Positions 21,149 through 34,400 of a DNA stretch of 64,000 nt are shown piece by piece. Position 1 is the stretch's first letter. Every line of letters starts with the position of its first letter. The stretch is from Drosophila miranda. Lineage: Eukaryota; Arthropoda; Insecta; Diptera; Drosophilidae. The stretch is taken from contig NC_046675.1 in NCBI RefSeq assembly GCF_003369915.1, positions 23,002,001-23,066,000 of the forward strand, in the 5' to 3' direction. Made by a program: the position numbers and the translations under genes. The notes under the pieces were generated by a model, which saw only the letters and a program-made list of their open reading frames with translations, was not told the DNA's origin and searched no databases.

Positions 21149-24010
21149 TTACTTGATGCCCAATTCCTTGAGTTCGGTCTCTTCGTCCACGGAGTCCTCA
21201 TCTTCTGAGCCATGTACAGATGGGGCCGGGGTAGTGTGACCTATTGATAATTATAATGAAATTCGAATGTTTTACTGGAGGACTGCAATAGAGGTGGGTG
21301 GGCATGGAACTTATTTTCTTTGTGTCACGTCGTGTGCGTGTTGAAAAATTGAATTCTTACGCTTACGTCTTCGTTCAGCACAAAATCGCCACGACGACCA
21401 ATTTATTCGCGTGAGAAATTAATGGTCAGCTTTTCCCTCCTAACTAATCGTTACATGTTTTTATGGCTTACTCACAAACACACTAAAATGTGTAAAATTA
21501 ACTAAGCAAACAAAAAAGTGCATAGTTTATCATTTGTTCGGTAACTTGAACAATGATGCCTATGTTTCTTTATTATCAATAATATAATATAAGCCGGCGA
21601 CGATTTTAAAAGAAATTGGAATGGAAAAAAAGATATTTTAATGTTTCTTGCTGGACCGTGCTCGGAAAATTATTATTAATTATTTAACCGGTCGTGGCGA
21701 AAAATATCAGTCCATGCCCATCTCTTGACTGGAATGCTTAATTTTCACTTACGCGATGAGGTGGGGCTAGGCGGTTCACTGTGGGGGCGCGAGAAGACCA
21801 GGTTACTGCGGGACCCGTATAGGCTTAACTCATCCACATAGTCCGGATAGACGGCCTGCAAGGCCTTGACCCTGGCCTGTCTGTAGTACTGTAAATTAAA
21901 GTAAAAGATTATGCTCGTTTAAGGAGAAACAATTGAAATAATAAAGGTCTAAATGTTTAAGAGTAATGCATACAATGCCCAGGGTACGCCAGTCGAGCAA
22001 ATCGCTGAGACGCTCAGTACGATTGCGTTGAATGATACGCTGGCGGCGATTCAGACGCGAGAAGTCCATCATAAAGCTGGACAACTGCTGGATACTGTCC
22101 TCGAGGCCAATGTAGCGACGATCGACGATGTAGATGCCATACGACTTGGGATCACTGATGTGCTCCTGCATGAAGCAGCCGAAGCCCGACAGATTCGTGG
22201 TCACACTGGGTATTCCCATGACAGTGCACTCGGCGGGTGTGTATCCCCAGGGCTCATAGTAGGAGGGGAAGACGCCCAGATGGCAGCCGCGAACAAACTC
22301 CTCGTAGTCGATGCCAAACAAGGGATTAGACGAGTTTAGGAACTCTGGATGGAAGACCATCTTGACTCGATCGTTCACCGAATTGAAGAGATGACAGCGA
22401 CGAATCGACGCCAGCACCGGATCGTTCCAGTCATCGGCCACATTGTGCGTAGTCACCGGCGGCATCGATTCGCGCTGCATGGCGTACATGCAACGCTTGA
22501 TTTTCACCATATCGTCCTTCTCCAGCAGATCGCCTACTTCGGGTAGGCGGCCCTTGACGCATGTATCGAACATGCGCTTACCAACCGCCTGCTGCACGTT
22601 GTTGATGGTGTCACGGAGCTGCTTGATCACCGCATGGCCACGCAGCGAGTCTACATTAAAGTTGTTCGTCTTGGTGGGGAAAATGAGGAACGCCACCACC
22701 GTGGTGTCGGGGCGCTCGTGCTTCAGCATGGCGTTCACACGCGCCAGGGCCTCAATGAAGATGTCGGCGCCCTTGTTGCCGAACTCGTAGCGACCAGCGA
22801 TGAAGAAATACAACGTCTTGTCCAAATCAAAGTCCATATGGCTGTGTCGCAAAATTAAGGCGAATGAACATTAGTGTTTCTGTAGGCATCAGATATGTAT
22901 ACTCACCCATAGAAATGACCCCGCACGAATTCATTGATCTTCTCCTTGGCCACGGCGTGCATGTTCTGGAACTCGTGAATTGCCGAGAACTTCTTCACGT
23001 TAAGGCCGTTGGGCGTGATAATGTCCGGCTTGCGCTTGAGCAGATGCTCGGCTTCGTAGCCAGTAATTTCCGAGACGGTTGTAAACACATGCGCCAGGTG
23101 CGTGGCGCCCCGCTCCAAGCAGTATCGATGGTAGATCTGCCTCTTGCCCGCCTCCTCGTCCACAGCGAACTTATCCATGTTGTTGTAAAAGTCCGTATTG
23201 CCCGCACACAAATAGCGACCCAGCAGAGTGGCATGGGTGGTGAAGACGGTGGCAATTTCCACCTGTCGTGTGCGCAGCACAATCAGGGCCACGCCGGCCT
23301 GCCACTCATGGAAGTGGGCAACAATCCGGGGCGGATTAAGGTCATGGTTTTGTGAGTATGTGACAGCAAAGTTGCGGAACTCCTCAAGGAACTCGGCGAT
23401 CATGAAGCCCAGGATGATGGCATCGTTGGTCTCGATATCCAAATGAGGTATTCCAATGTGGCACTTCTCCCACATCTCCGACTTGAACTGGTCCAGCTTC
23501 CAGGCTGCAGAGCCAATGTCAAACAGAACGAGCTGGGGACTGCCGTCCACCAGCCAGCGTCCGGTGTGGATCTTGTAGCCGCGAGATCGCAGCGAATTGA
23601 CGGCATCGAGCAGAGGATTGCCACGCGGAAACTCCATCTCTTCCATCTCGGTGCGGGCACAGACCTCCTTGTAGGGCCCCATCATGCACAGCTGTTCGCC
23701 CATCTCTTCGGTGGACACGTAGGCTTTGGACCTGATGACTGTGTAAATGCCGCCCACCTTGTTGGCCACCTCCCATGCCACCTCAAAGTTCCAGCGGTTC
23801 TCGCGCGAGGCAATATCGCCGCGATCGAAGTAATCCTTCAGGTCCACGCCGGACTCCACTCTCGAAAAGCGTCGATTCATCTGCAAAGAGTAATTTGAAG
23901 GTAAAATTAGTTTTATTTTTCAGCTGGGTTTCAGTATTATGTATAACCCTTAAGCCATATGGGGAGGCGTCTTGATCTTCAAACCGATAGGACATTTGTC
24001 GTCGCATCAT
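21149..24010 (-). CDS. GlyS: Glycogen synthase (UDP-glucose glucosyltransferase)
   Basis: This enzyme extends glycogen by transferring glucose from UDP-glucose in alpha-1,4 linkage, in the cytoplasm. Coding exons are 24010-23948, 23880-22907, 22841-21974, 21888-21753 and 21240-21149; all phases agree. The predicted length is 710 aa, in line with animal glycogen synthases. Visible family marks are [11 protein letters not shown] near residue 57, GRYEFGNKG, the catalytic E-x7-E in EPWGYTPAE (about residues 542-550), and the Arg cluster [21 protein letters not shown] that mediates glucose-6-phosphate activation in the family. The C-terminal [14 protein letters not shown] region and following SEDEDS match the GSK3/CK2 phosphorylation segment of mammalian enzymes. 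The protein ends [10 protein letters not shown]. The first intron has a weak GTTATA donor, and exon 2 begins exactly with an ATG, so a shorter start is possible. Confidence 0.95.
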
Positions 24011-24069
24011 GCTATTGATATGCTGTTCGGCTGAGTTCAGTTCGAAGCTAATCTGTTCTGACCGTAGCT

Positions 24070-24105
24070 GAAGTTAACTGACAACTGGAATGACTGAACC
24101 TCTCC
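24070..24105 (-). promoter_or_regulatory. Possible GlyS initiator region
   Basis: On the minus strand, TCAGTC and TCAGTT initiator-type motifs lie about 70-95 bases upstream of the GlyS ATG, giving a short 5' UTR if used. No TATA box was seen at the expected spacing. A more distal promoter within the 29 kb upstream stretch is equally possible. Confidence 0.3.
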
Positions 24106-24669
24106 GCTGAGGCTCCCGTTGCGAACTGATAATGTCAACTAAAATTAGCCACCGGCTTGACCCACATTACAAGCTGCGCTTCGGACGCGACGCCTTATCA
24201 CTTCTGGGTCTGTGCTCGTTCCCATGCTCATGTTCATGCTGCTGTCCTGGTCATCGGCATCACACGCCGCCAGGTCGGCCCGTTGCATCATCATAGAACG
24301 AGGTGCAATCGTTGCTGCATTTCACGGTCCGGCCCCGATAAGGCCTGGCTGGGCCCAGCCCTGCGACATCGCCTCTGTCCCTGACACTCACCGGCCGTAT
24401 GTTCATCCATTTGTTTGCCTGTACATTGGACTGGCACAGAAATTTTGGCCTCTATTTTTAGATGCAGGAAATTGTCCGCATCATCGGTCGATCATGAGTT
24501 TGCCAATTTTCCTTGCGTCTATGTATATTTTGCACCGACGCCACACGTTTTCATTGGTAAAATTGGTACAAAATCGAGGAGAGGTGCAACGAAACGTTCC
24601 AAAAGATCAGAAGTAAAATTGATTCGATGCACAGATCCGAGCACTGAATGAGGATTGGAGCCTTACCGA

Positions 24670-24745
24670 CTGAGTATTGGGTATAAATGCAGAGTCGCGG
24701 CCCCAGCTGCGACTCACAATGTTCCCTCTCGTTTTTCTTTTCAAA
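24670..24745 (+). repeat. Second copy of the TATAAATG/stem-loop repeat block
   Basis: GAGTATTGGGTATAAATGCA, then GAGTCGC...GCGACTC and CACAATGTTCCCTCTCG, match the minus strand at 11.40-11.49 kb almost base for base. The stem differs by paired changes (GAGTCGC/GCGACTC here, GAGTTGC/GCAACTC there). It is a fragment of the interspersed family listed at 11395. Confidence 0.65.
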
Positions 24746-25449
24746 TGAAGACACTTTTTTTGAATGACCTTGGCAAACCGGCCTTATGTGCATGAGCAAC
24801 ATACGATTATACATACATATGTATGTACATAAAACACCGGAAGCTACATCTGAGTTATTCGCTAAACTTGAGTTTGACTAGCTTCCAAACCGATCGTTAA
24901 TATGACATCTACTTAGTATTTATCCGATCTTATTTATGTAACGCGCACTCACTTCATATCTTTTATCACTCATTAATTGCACTATTTATTATCTTCCCTA
25001 ACTTTAACGATAACTATATTTATATAAATAGTTGGATAGGCAGTACTGCTCTTCTTTCTCCTCATTTCTCCCTCTTGCACCACAGGATTTGTTTGAAAAC
25101 ACGGATGTGAGGAATGAGGAAAAGAAATTAGCGCAGAGATGCGAGAAGCAGGTACGCCGAAAAGTAAAAGTGCAAAAAGCCAGAGGGAATGATGGCAAAG
25201 CCTGCCTGGCAAAAAAACAGATTCTCTCAGTTTTCTTGGCAATTGAACAGACCATTTTCTTACACTTTTATTTTTATTCAATTAGAGCACTGTCTCCCTC
25301 GTACTTGCATCAGTACACACACGCGCGGCTCTCAAATGGTCTTCTCCTCCGCCCCTCTGCCAGCAACGACAAAACTCCGAAAATAACAGCCACAAAAGGA
25401 GGAAGAGAGGGAGCGACCTCGCAGCAGTGGTCTGAAAGAAATTGTCTGA

Positions 25450-25645
25450 TACCCTGGCAGGGGGTAGACTGATTTACACCAGATTTTGACATCAGTGAGA
25501 GTAGTCTGCACCTGGAATGTCTTTGAGTATTTAAAAAATTACAATCACATATCAAAATTGGGTCGCTCGTATGCTATAGCCGCCATATGAACGAAGGATA
25601 TGTGAGGGTATCACAAGATTCGGCCCCCGAAGCTGGCCTCCCATT
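25450..25645. repeat. Possible DINE/INE-like repeat remnant
   Basis: It starts with GATACCCTGGCAGGGGGTAG and ends with GAGGGTATCACAAGATTCGG followed by CCCCCGAAGCT, which contains a TTCGG...CCGAA palindrome. Paired GATACCC/GGGTATC ends with a terminal palindrome are typical of short non-autonomous Drosophila repeats. The interior is non-coding. The family name is inference. Confidence 0.4.
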
Positions 25646-28600
25646 CTTGTTTTTTTTTTTCATTGCCAGAACGGCGGCGTCGGTAGAAGCAGCTAAAAGT
25701 CAAATAAAGGTCAGTGGCAGTGCTGGGGCTGCTCTGCCGGCGTCGGCATGGGCAGAGCATTAAATATTGGTCTAGTTTCTGCGTGCTGCCGCTGCTTTTG
25801 TTGCTTTAATTATTGCTTTTTAACTCGCTCGTCGAGTTTGTCTTGATAATGTTCTTGTTGTTGTTGTTGCTGCATTCCGGAGAGAGCGAGAGAGTGTTCA
25901 TTTTTTTTGTTTTATCAGGTAGCTGCCGGTGAGGCTCGGCGCATTGATAGCGCTGGCAGCGGCAGCGCTGCTTTTCCACGCGTTTTGTTTATGTTTCTCT
26001 TTTATCACTTTTTTTCTAAGCAGGTATTGCAATATTTTAAAAATACTATGTATATGTTTCCAGATTAATGAGGCGTCCATGTGGCGCCAATTGAAATCAA
26101 TGCTGCTGATAACACAATTTGTTTATATATGTATGGATGGGTACAAAACGATTGGCACGCGCACTGCTGGCTGTAATTTGTTATATATTCATTTTATTCA
26201 AGAAAATCACCTTAAAGCTACAGCACACGAAACGAACGATTGAATAGGAATGAAAACAAAAATTCGGAGCATTAACAATAGGATGGGTGTACGGGGGGGG
26301 TAACGGTTCACACTGAGAGATATTGAAGCAGTGTGACCGACCACCCAGAAATATACCATCTCATTTTAAAAATATACCGTTAATATACTGATGAGAATAC
26401 GAACTTGGGCCACATAAGCCCGCTCTATTTAAACAATTCAACGACTTGAGGTAAGACTTTCATAGCTGAACACATAATTTTATTCGATTGATAGATCCAT
26501 TTCATACAAGATGTGTTAATTTTAATTACTCCTTTTTATAGAATTTTTTCTCAAATAAGGTTCAGACAAATAAAGTCAAAAGACAACAACTTAACTATAT
26601 ACGGAATGAAACGTAAGTGTGTCTGGTATCTGGTCCGCAACGAGTATGGACACATCAGTATACACTATTTCTTTTAATTGAAATACATCTTGAACAAACA
26701 AAACAACGAAACGCGGAATTGAGCATTGCGCTCTCTTTTTTGATCTCTAAAACGTGAAACCATTAATTGAATTTCAAATAATACCACAAAGCTGTTCTGG
26801 GCGCGGATTTCGAAATTGAATTTTGTATTAAGAAATTTACAACACACCGCAGATTTTTCAACCAAGCATTTCAACATTTTCTTAATGAATTCTTAAGAAT
26901 GGGTAGGAATAATACGATACAGTGCTTGTGTGCTTTTATTCAGACTGTAACAAATATTCGATGGCAAAGATTTTTGATTTCTATTATAATTTGAATTTAC
27001 CACACAGAATGCATTTTATATCTATACATTTAGATTCTAGAGTTAATATTCCCCTTGAACCAATTTTCTTTATGATATGAACAGAAAACGTCAGAACTTA
27101 CCTTCAATTCCATTCAATTTTGGCATTAAAAGTAATATTTCACACAAACTTGAACGTAACCTTGCTCTATAAACATTTTAATGTTCTTTGTGGCGCGCGT
27201 CCGCTCGCTTAGCCCCAATTATAACCAAAAGATGGTCACGCAATAGCTTTCTTTCACTCTCTTTGACTCTCATTCCTTCCTGCTCTTTTTATGTTTATTA
27301 ATTGAAAAAAAAAAATAAGAAAAGGGGAGTGAGAGAGGGTTAGAAGAGTTTGGTAAATGGGTCAATCGAGTGAAAGTTTGACTGCAGATATTCCAGTGCT
27401 TATTACGAATATTTCACTGGGGATATCACATAATTGATAAGAAGAACCTGCGGCAATATATGTAATTCTCATACTCAATACCATCTGGTTTTAAAGAATC
27501 GTTCTTTAAGGTATAGTGTTAAAGTAGCACTTGTACTTAGATCATAAAATAATGGAAAGGTGCTTAATTATGCATTTATTTATTAATTTGGCCTTCTGTC
27601 TTCTGCAAGACTTATTTATATTGCAGGCACAAGTCATAAAATTATTTCAATCGTAGGTATACACAAACATGCAGATGTAAATATTTATTTCGAATTCTAA
27701 AAAAAATTGCTAAATCGTGATTAATTTCTTTTCTTTCACACTTTAATGTGATTATTTAATTTATTTCTTTATTTTTGTTTGTTTGTTTTATTTTCAGTGT
27801 ATAATACCCACGAATACTACGAAGCAAGCGCACTCAGCATTAAAAGGGAATCACTCATTTTATCATCGCGTCCGCCTGTCACCAGGTGGACCAGGGAGGT
27901 GGAGGCTGCCTTGCCCTTGTCCAGAGTTCAGCATCCAATGCCATTCTGTGCGCCTCACAAGGTCAAACGGCAATTGTTATCACATACTTTGTTTCGTCAC
28001 TACACTGGAAATTTTTGGTGTCATAAAATTGCTTAATCCTAATATATAAAGTCCTAACAAAAATTCAGAAGTTATCTTACATTGAGTGGTAATTTCTGCT
28101 GCACTATGGGACCAAAGACCTCTTTTTATGTAGCCAGCCAGCTTCTTGGGTACGACGTTTCCTTTGTTCACATTAATTATAATTGTTTTAAGGCCGTCGT
28201 AGAAATTTCTGGCCATAACTGGCTATACCTCCTTCCGCCAAAAATAATGCAGGAGAATCACATAGGCCTGTCGCTAAAAAAAGTATATCTTTAGCAGTTG
28301 CACCCATCCGCTGCTCAGTGATTAATCTCCCACCAAATTATGAGAGGAAGTAATTTTGAAATTTAACTCCAGGGTTTCAAGACGTGCAAAGGGGCAAACA
28401 ACCACTACTCAAGAACAAATATAACAAATAGACTATAGACGTTACATTTTTGTTTACTTAAAAACGACTAAAGATCAAGGTTTTAATTTAACCAAAAAAC
28501 GGTTGTTGGTCCTATAGTGCCTTGTTTAAATGCTTAAAAAAATAACTTATGTATATTTATAAAAATTAACCATATAGAATGCCCGTCCTCTGTATATAAT

Positions 28601-29279
28601 GGATGCCTACTGAGTATACCATTGTCGAGTCCCATTTTTCCGTCTTTCTCGCTCTCTAACTGTATCCGAAGTTGCTTCTTCTTATTTATGTCGAGTCTGC
28701 ATTGAATGTCTTTGACGCGAGGAGCTCTCTGTGTGTCCTTGATAACAATCAATTGATAACAGGCACAATGCGGCAAAAACAATGGTGTAGGAGTACTGTC
28801 TGCGGCGTTTCTTTGCAGCAGGCGGGAGCTGGCTAGCAGTAAATCATTTTGGAATACCGTTTTCTGGCATTGAGCCAAAGTTTATTAAGATAAGATCGGG
28901 AATTCCCTGAGAACAAGCTCATAATGGTCGCATATTTTTGGTTTCAGCTCCTGCAGACACACAGAGCACACAAGAGGAGCGAGCGGGAGAGATAACGGGA
29001 CACATAACATAATATGAGATTCGAAGGGCGGAAATAAGCATCACCTTTTATTTATACACTGTGCTCAATCTCTCTTGTTTCATACTCTCTCGCTGTCTTT
29101 CTCTTTTAGTTTTTAGTTCGTTTTTGCAATTTCCTGCACAGATACGCTCAGAGTGTGCTTATTTTAAGTACTTCCTAAACGAGGCAGCAGCCAAATTGCA
29201 GCCATAGCATTATTTCCGCTTCTGAAGCTGTGCAGGGAATAGAGGAATAAAGACGAAATGCCGAATCTTTTGGTTATCT

Positions 29280-29420
29280 TGCAGATCCATCCATCTTTTT
29301 CTAAGGCGGCTGTATGATATAGTCAACCGATTTTAGTCAGATTTGATCACGTATTAAGAAATGCAATACCTCTTTCACACAAAGAATAACTTACACCCAA
29401 ATAACATTTAAAATCCGAAG
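29280..29420. repeat. Degraded INE-1/DINE-like fragment
   Basis: GGCTGTATGATATAGTCAACCGATTTTAGTCAG resembles the GCTATATGATATAGTCG-CCGA core that I associate with Drosophila INE-1-type elements. The similarity covers only about 35 bases and is from memory. Confidence 0.3.
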
Positions 29421-31254
29421 ATAGAATAGCAAAAATTATACTAAATTCTCGTGTACATATTATAAATAAAATTTTTAGGTTGATTCTTTAACCGGAACCG
29501 GAAATTAAATTGTAAATATTTTCATAAGAAAACTATTTATTTTGCAACTGCATTGAACCTTCAATAAAACCAGTTGCTGCCTCGTTTCGCCAGTACCTTA
29601 GTGATTATTCCTTACCCCCACATAACAAACATAAGCACCCGGCTAGGACATCTACTCGTTCGCTTATCTAAAGCTGTGGAAACTGTTGGCAATTTAAAAG
29701 GACACAAATATTTTTGTGGCATTGCGAGGTCAAGGATAGAAGCTGGAATTCTTGTTTATTTGTCACAAAATTTCAATTTTGCAGAGAACCTTTGAACAGA
29801 AATGAAATTAATTAATTATTTTCTTTGATGGCATTCTTCTTATAATATTTTGTAATGTTCTCGGATTTAATCATCATAAAAATTAATTATTCTTACAATG
29901 AAAAGAGTGTGTGGTTCCTGAATGTTTAATTAAAAAGTCAAACTTATAGAAATTTAACATATTTTTTTAAATTTTCCTTAAATCTTAAACAAAACTGGAT
30001 TTCCCAGCGCTCCTTTAAAGAATCGTTTTTCTCTGCATACATTTATTTGGAGCAATGCCCAAACTCAATTCCAGAAATATCGCACCAAAAAAGGGGGAGA
30101 AACCCCCTCTAATAATAATTCAGACGTATCTGCTGGTATCATCCAAAAACTGTCATGGAACTAACAAAGAAATGAAAGTCCGAAAATAAACGAGTGATAT
30201 CGAGGACAAGCGTTTTTGCCACGCCATAAAGAGCTTAATTAAAAACTTGGTTATAATTCATTAGCGACCATGGCCGGGCACGTGAACTTCACTCAGCCCG
30301 GACCAGGACCTGGAGGAGCGGGTGGAAGACACTCAACTTAACCGACTTAAGGTTAAGGGACGTCCAAGTCAAATGTGACTAATTTATGTCACGGCCCCCA
30401 AACACTAACCCCCATAATCGCCCAACCCAATGTCGAAATATTGCAGGACAATAAAGATAACAGCAAAAGAAGCTTCCACACGGAGTCAAGGTTTCGTTGA
30501 TAGCATTGAGGCGACATAAGCATAGGCACCAAAGGCAGCACAAGCAGCAATACAAGCATGAAAAAAAGCAGCAACAGAAGTCGAATTAGACTAGAGGATA
30601 CCCACTAAGCAAATTGATATAGTAAGGGCTAAAAAAGAATAATATTCCAATATGGTGCTCAAGATTATCGTGTCTCTTAAATCCAGGTGCCCATTTAGAT
30701 ACCATATATTATAATTACGCAATAGTTTCTGGCATATCTTAAAATATTAGCTCTCTATAATTATCCCAAGTCAGAGCTTCACATCCTTGAAATAAAGCTT
30801 TCGAACAAGACTGATGCGTAGGATGCTAGACCCTTTCTTGCGAACTTACCGACTACTGGTAATAATGAACAGAAACTCCTGTTACATACCTTCATATGAT
30901 ACTAACATACCCTTGTCATTATTAATTACCTCGCGTCAAAAGTGTTGCCTACTTTGTGGCGCATGCGTTTGGGGCTCGCCATACGTACATGCAACATGGT
31001 AAATGTGGTTGCTGTTGTAGGTGGCTGCTGCTGCCGATGAGGGTGGTGGCATTCTGGAGGATGCTCTGCCACTGTTTGTACACAAACTGGGGCAGAATCG
31101 GCAGCAGAGGCATCGGCAGAGGCGGCAGCAGCTGACGGCACGAATTCGAATTTCGAAAACTGTTATCACCAATGCCGAGTATCTGTGTTGGTGCTTCTCT
31201 CTGTATGTGTGTGTGTGGGTATCTGCGTGTCTCTGTGTGGCGGTGCGGACCTAC

Positions 31255-31460
31255 CAGTGGCAGATGAAAGCCCATCAGTCGGCGGCTGTTGCACGTTGCG
31301 TGTGGTTTCGCTTGGCTCCAACCCCGCATCCTGCGTGACCCGCGTCCGTCCCCGGCTAAAACTCGTATTCAAAGTGCGTTTAGTTGTCGTTGTTGCTGTC
31401 AGTGTTGGCGTTGGGTGTTCGTTTTTTAATAACGCAACAGCAAGTAGCGAAAGTAGTAGC
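31255..31460 (-). other. Possible 5' exon or promoter block, minus strand
   Basis: A GC-rich block with CA-rich 5'-UTR-like composition is followed on the minus strand by a consensus-type donor (CTGCCACTG then GTAGGT, exon end 31255). One frame is open across the block but has no ATG, and a TAG stands just upstream. This fits an untranslated first exon rather than coding sequence. Confidence 0.25.
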
Positions 31461-34400
31461 AACTATGTCCTCACAATCCTCCTGACAAGTTGCAGACCTG
31501 CCATTTACCATTCGCAGTCCGTGGTAGTCGGTTGTCATCGCGCTTATCTCCGGATTCGGATCTCCTCAGTCACTGATCGCATTGGGAGAGCATATTGAAA
31601 CGGTTGAATATTTAAAAAATTATTATAAGTCCAATGAAATATTAAATATATAAAAATAAATAAATGCTTTTGAGCATATAACTCTCATCAGCTACAAATA
31701 AAAACAAAAAAAAACATTACAAAGTTGTAGAGCATATTATAAAAATTGTAAAAAACAACATTGAAACAGTTTAAAACAATTTAAGAAATAAATAAATAAA
31801 AAATCCAATTAATTATTTTATATTTTAATTTTTAAAGTGAAGTTTCCAGTGAATTGAATTTCCCAGCCCAAAACAATGATCCCTCAAAAGATTGTACCTA
31901 AATACAAACATTTTGAAACCTTTTTATAGAGGCTATCTCTCTTAAAATATTTGTTTGTGGTTGGGGTTGGGTTAATTGGTTTATAAATTTGGGTCCTTAT
32001 TATATGTTGGAGCATTTATAAATTTATTTTAAAATTATTTGTGTAATATTTAGTTATTAAAAATGAAATAAATAACATTCGAACATAACTTTAAAAAACA
32101 CCTAAAGTAAAATTTAATTATTTAAATAATTCAAAATCATTTAAAGATTAATAAACAGAATACTAGGTTTACTTTAACTTTAAAAAATTTTAAAATTTTA
32201 AAATATTCAAAATCACAATAAAAGCCATAAATTACGTTAATTACGTTAATAATTTACAAAAGCAATTTGCGCAATTAAATTATAATTCATTTGGAATCCC
32301 TCCAACGTTTTGCTTGTGGCGTTAAGCATACGCCTAGTAGGCCAATTTAAATGCCGTCAGATCTTTTCCCTTGTGGAGCAACCTTCCAGTAGCATCCAGC
32401 AACAGACTCTGTCTGAGCCACAGCCTCCCAAGGGGCAACATCAAAAACCACTTTATAATGCGATTTGCCAGAGAAACCAGTTAAATTGCGTAATTAATTC
32501 AAGCGAGCAACGACAGGAGCAGCTTCAGCTGCTACTCCTACGGGGAAAAACACCAGAAATATTACGAAAATAACTCAACAGCCACATGCCAGGACGGCTA
32601 ATAATAATGCCCTCCCAGAGGGTATTATAATTAATTCCAAAAGTTGGAACATTTACGGTTTCTATGATCTATACATCTCTTTTCACGTATCTATGGAATT
32701 GATCTTTCTATGGAATCTATCCTTCATGGATAGGCTTTTATCACTTATTCCTATCAATCTGTCTTGATACAACCATTAATTGAATATCAATATATTCATC
32801 AGATCAGGTTGTACCATACAAAAAGTCTATCTTTAATCTATGAGCGACAGTTTGGATTTATTTTATAGACAGAGAGGGACAATATTTCTCTATATTCTGG
32901 CACAGGGTATTTCAAGCTTCCAACCGTTGGATCTTGTAAGTCCTTCACATTTTAAATTCTTTTAATTTTGTTGAGACCCCAAAAAAGGACATGCCTATGC
33001 TACGAGTATATGTATATGTTTGAGTTTGTAAGAAAGAGAAAGAGTGTGGTAAAGTGAGAGTGAGAGAGACGGAGTTACTCCTGGAGTTACGCTGAGCTCA
33101 ACAATTTTACCACAATTTAATTGAACAGAATTCCGGAAGCAGCGAAAACGGTACTTCTTTAAACGAGAACTGAGAATCATTTATCGCGCCGCCAATTTAG
33201 TCGTCACGCCCCATACATAACCACCTCCCACCACCACCTATCCCCACATTCCAGACGTGCAAATCCCGCTAAAAACGAACGGAAATAAAAACACGCAACA
33301 AAAAATGAAATCAAATCAAATAAAATCAAATTATATGAGCAACGCGAGCCCCCCAGAAAGAAGAAATATATTCTTACTTCTGGCTTATCCCTGAATTCCC
33401 ATTTTCCGTTTCCCCCTTTCTGGGGCAGGTTAAGCTTGCCGCAAGTCCGCATCACATCACATAATGAAAATCAAAGTACATAAATTTAAAATTAAATGTC
33501 GTAAATAAAGAGAAAATAATAATAACGTTAAAGTATATAAAATATACATATGTATAAGTGAATGTGCGGCGACGACCCACAGACCGCAAGACAACGAGAA
33601 AGAGCCAAAATTTAAGAAACGAGTCACATTAAATATTAAAGAATCAACAAGAGATACTTTGGAGACCTGAGAAAAGGAGCAATCTCCAGCTGTTGGTAAG
33701 TTTCCCACGTTAAATTTGGTTCATTTGGAATACAAAATTCAATTTTCGAGCCGAATGGGCTCTGGGAAGAGGAATCCTCATTAACAGGAGCCTAATAGTA
33801 ACCCTTTCCATGGGAAGTAAATACATAGGAAGTGGTTTCAAAGTTGTTTAAATAATATAATATTAATAATTTGTTCGCTGAGATTTTCGTAGTAATATTT
33901 TGAAAAGGGTCTAAGATAAAATTAGCAAAGGAAAAAAAAATAAAACAATTTTAAGCAAAGTTCTTTTCCGACTTATCGAGTTGATTTTTAAACTTGTAAT
34001 TTAATAATGTTGTGAAAAAATAAAATATATTGTAAGTCGTTAACCGCTTGGTAACAGTTAACAAATAAACTCAAATTGTTACAAAATTCTATGTGCAAAA
34101 CCGACAAAAGCTTTGGATTTGAACTCTCAAGTAATTTGGACCTAATTACGTACAACTTTTCCATTTTTAGTTTTCCTTAAATTCCTTGGGGTGTCGCTCC
34201 GGTTTATTCAATGTTTATTTTATGTACCCCACAGTTTTTCTCAAAGAAGAAAGCAAAAAAAAATTAAGAAAAAAAATTATAGGCGCATCGTTAGCTAATC
34301 AATGACCGGAACCCTGATTTATCAGCTCCTTTATTGATTTATTTGAAATGCCGGGGAAAGCACATCTCTCCGTATTCCCCTCCATTTTCTGCTATTTAGG

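Noticed and set aside
31166..31462. 98-codon minus-strand frame with a hydrophobic start resembling a signal peptide
   Set aside because: The first codon is TTG with a TAG just upstream and no ATG. It is more likely untranslated exon sequence.
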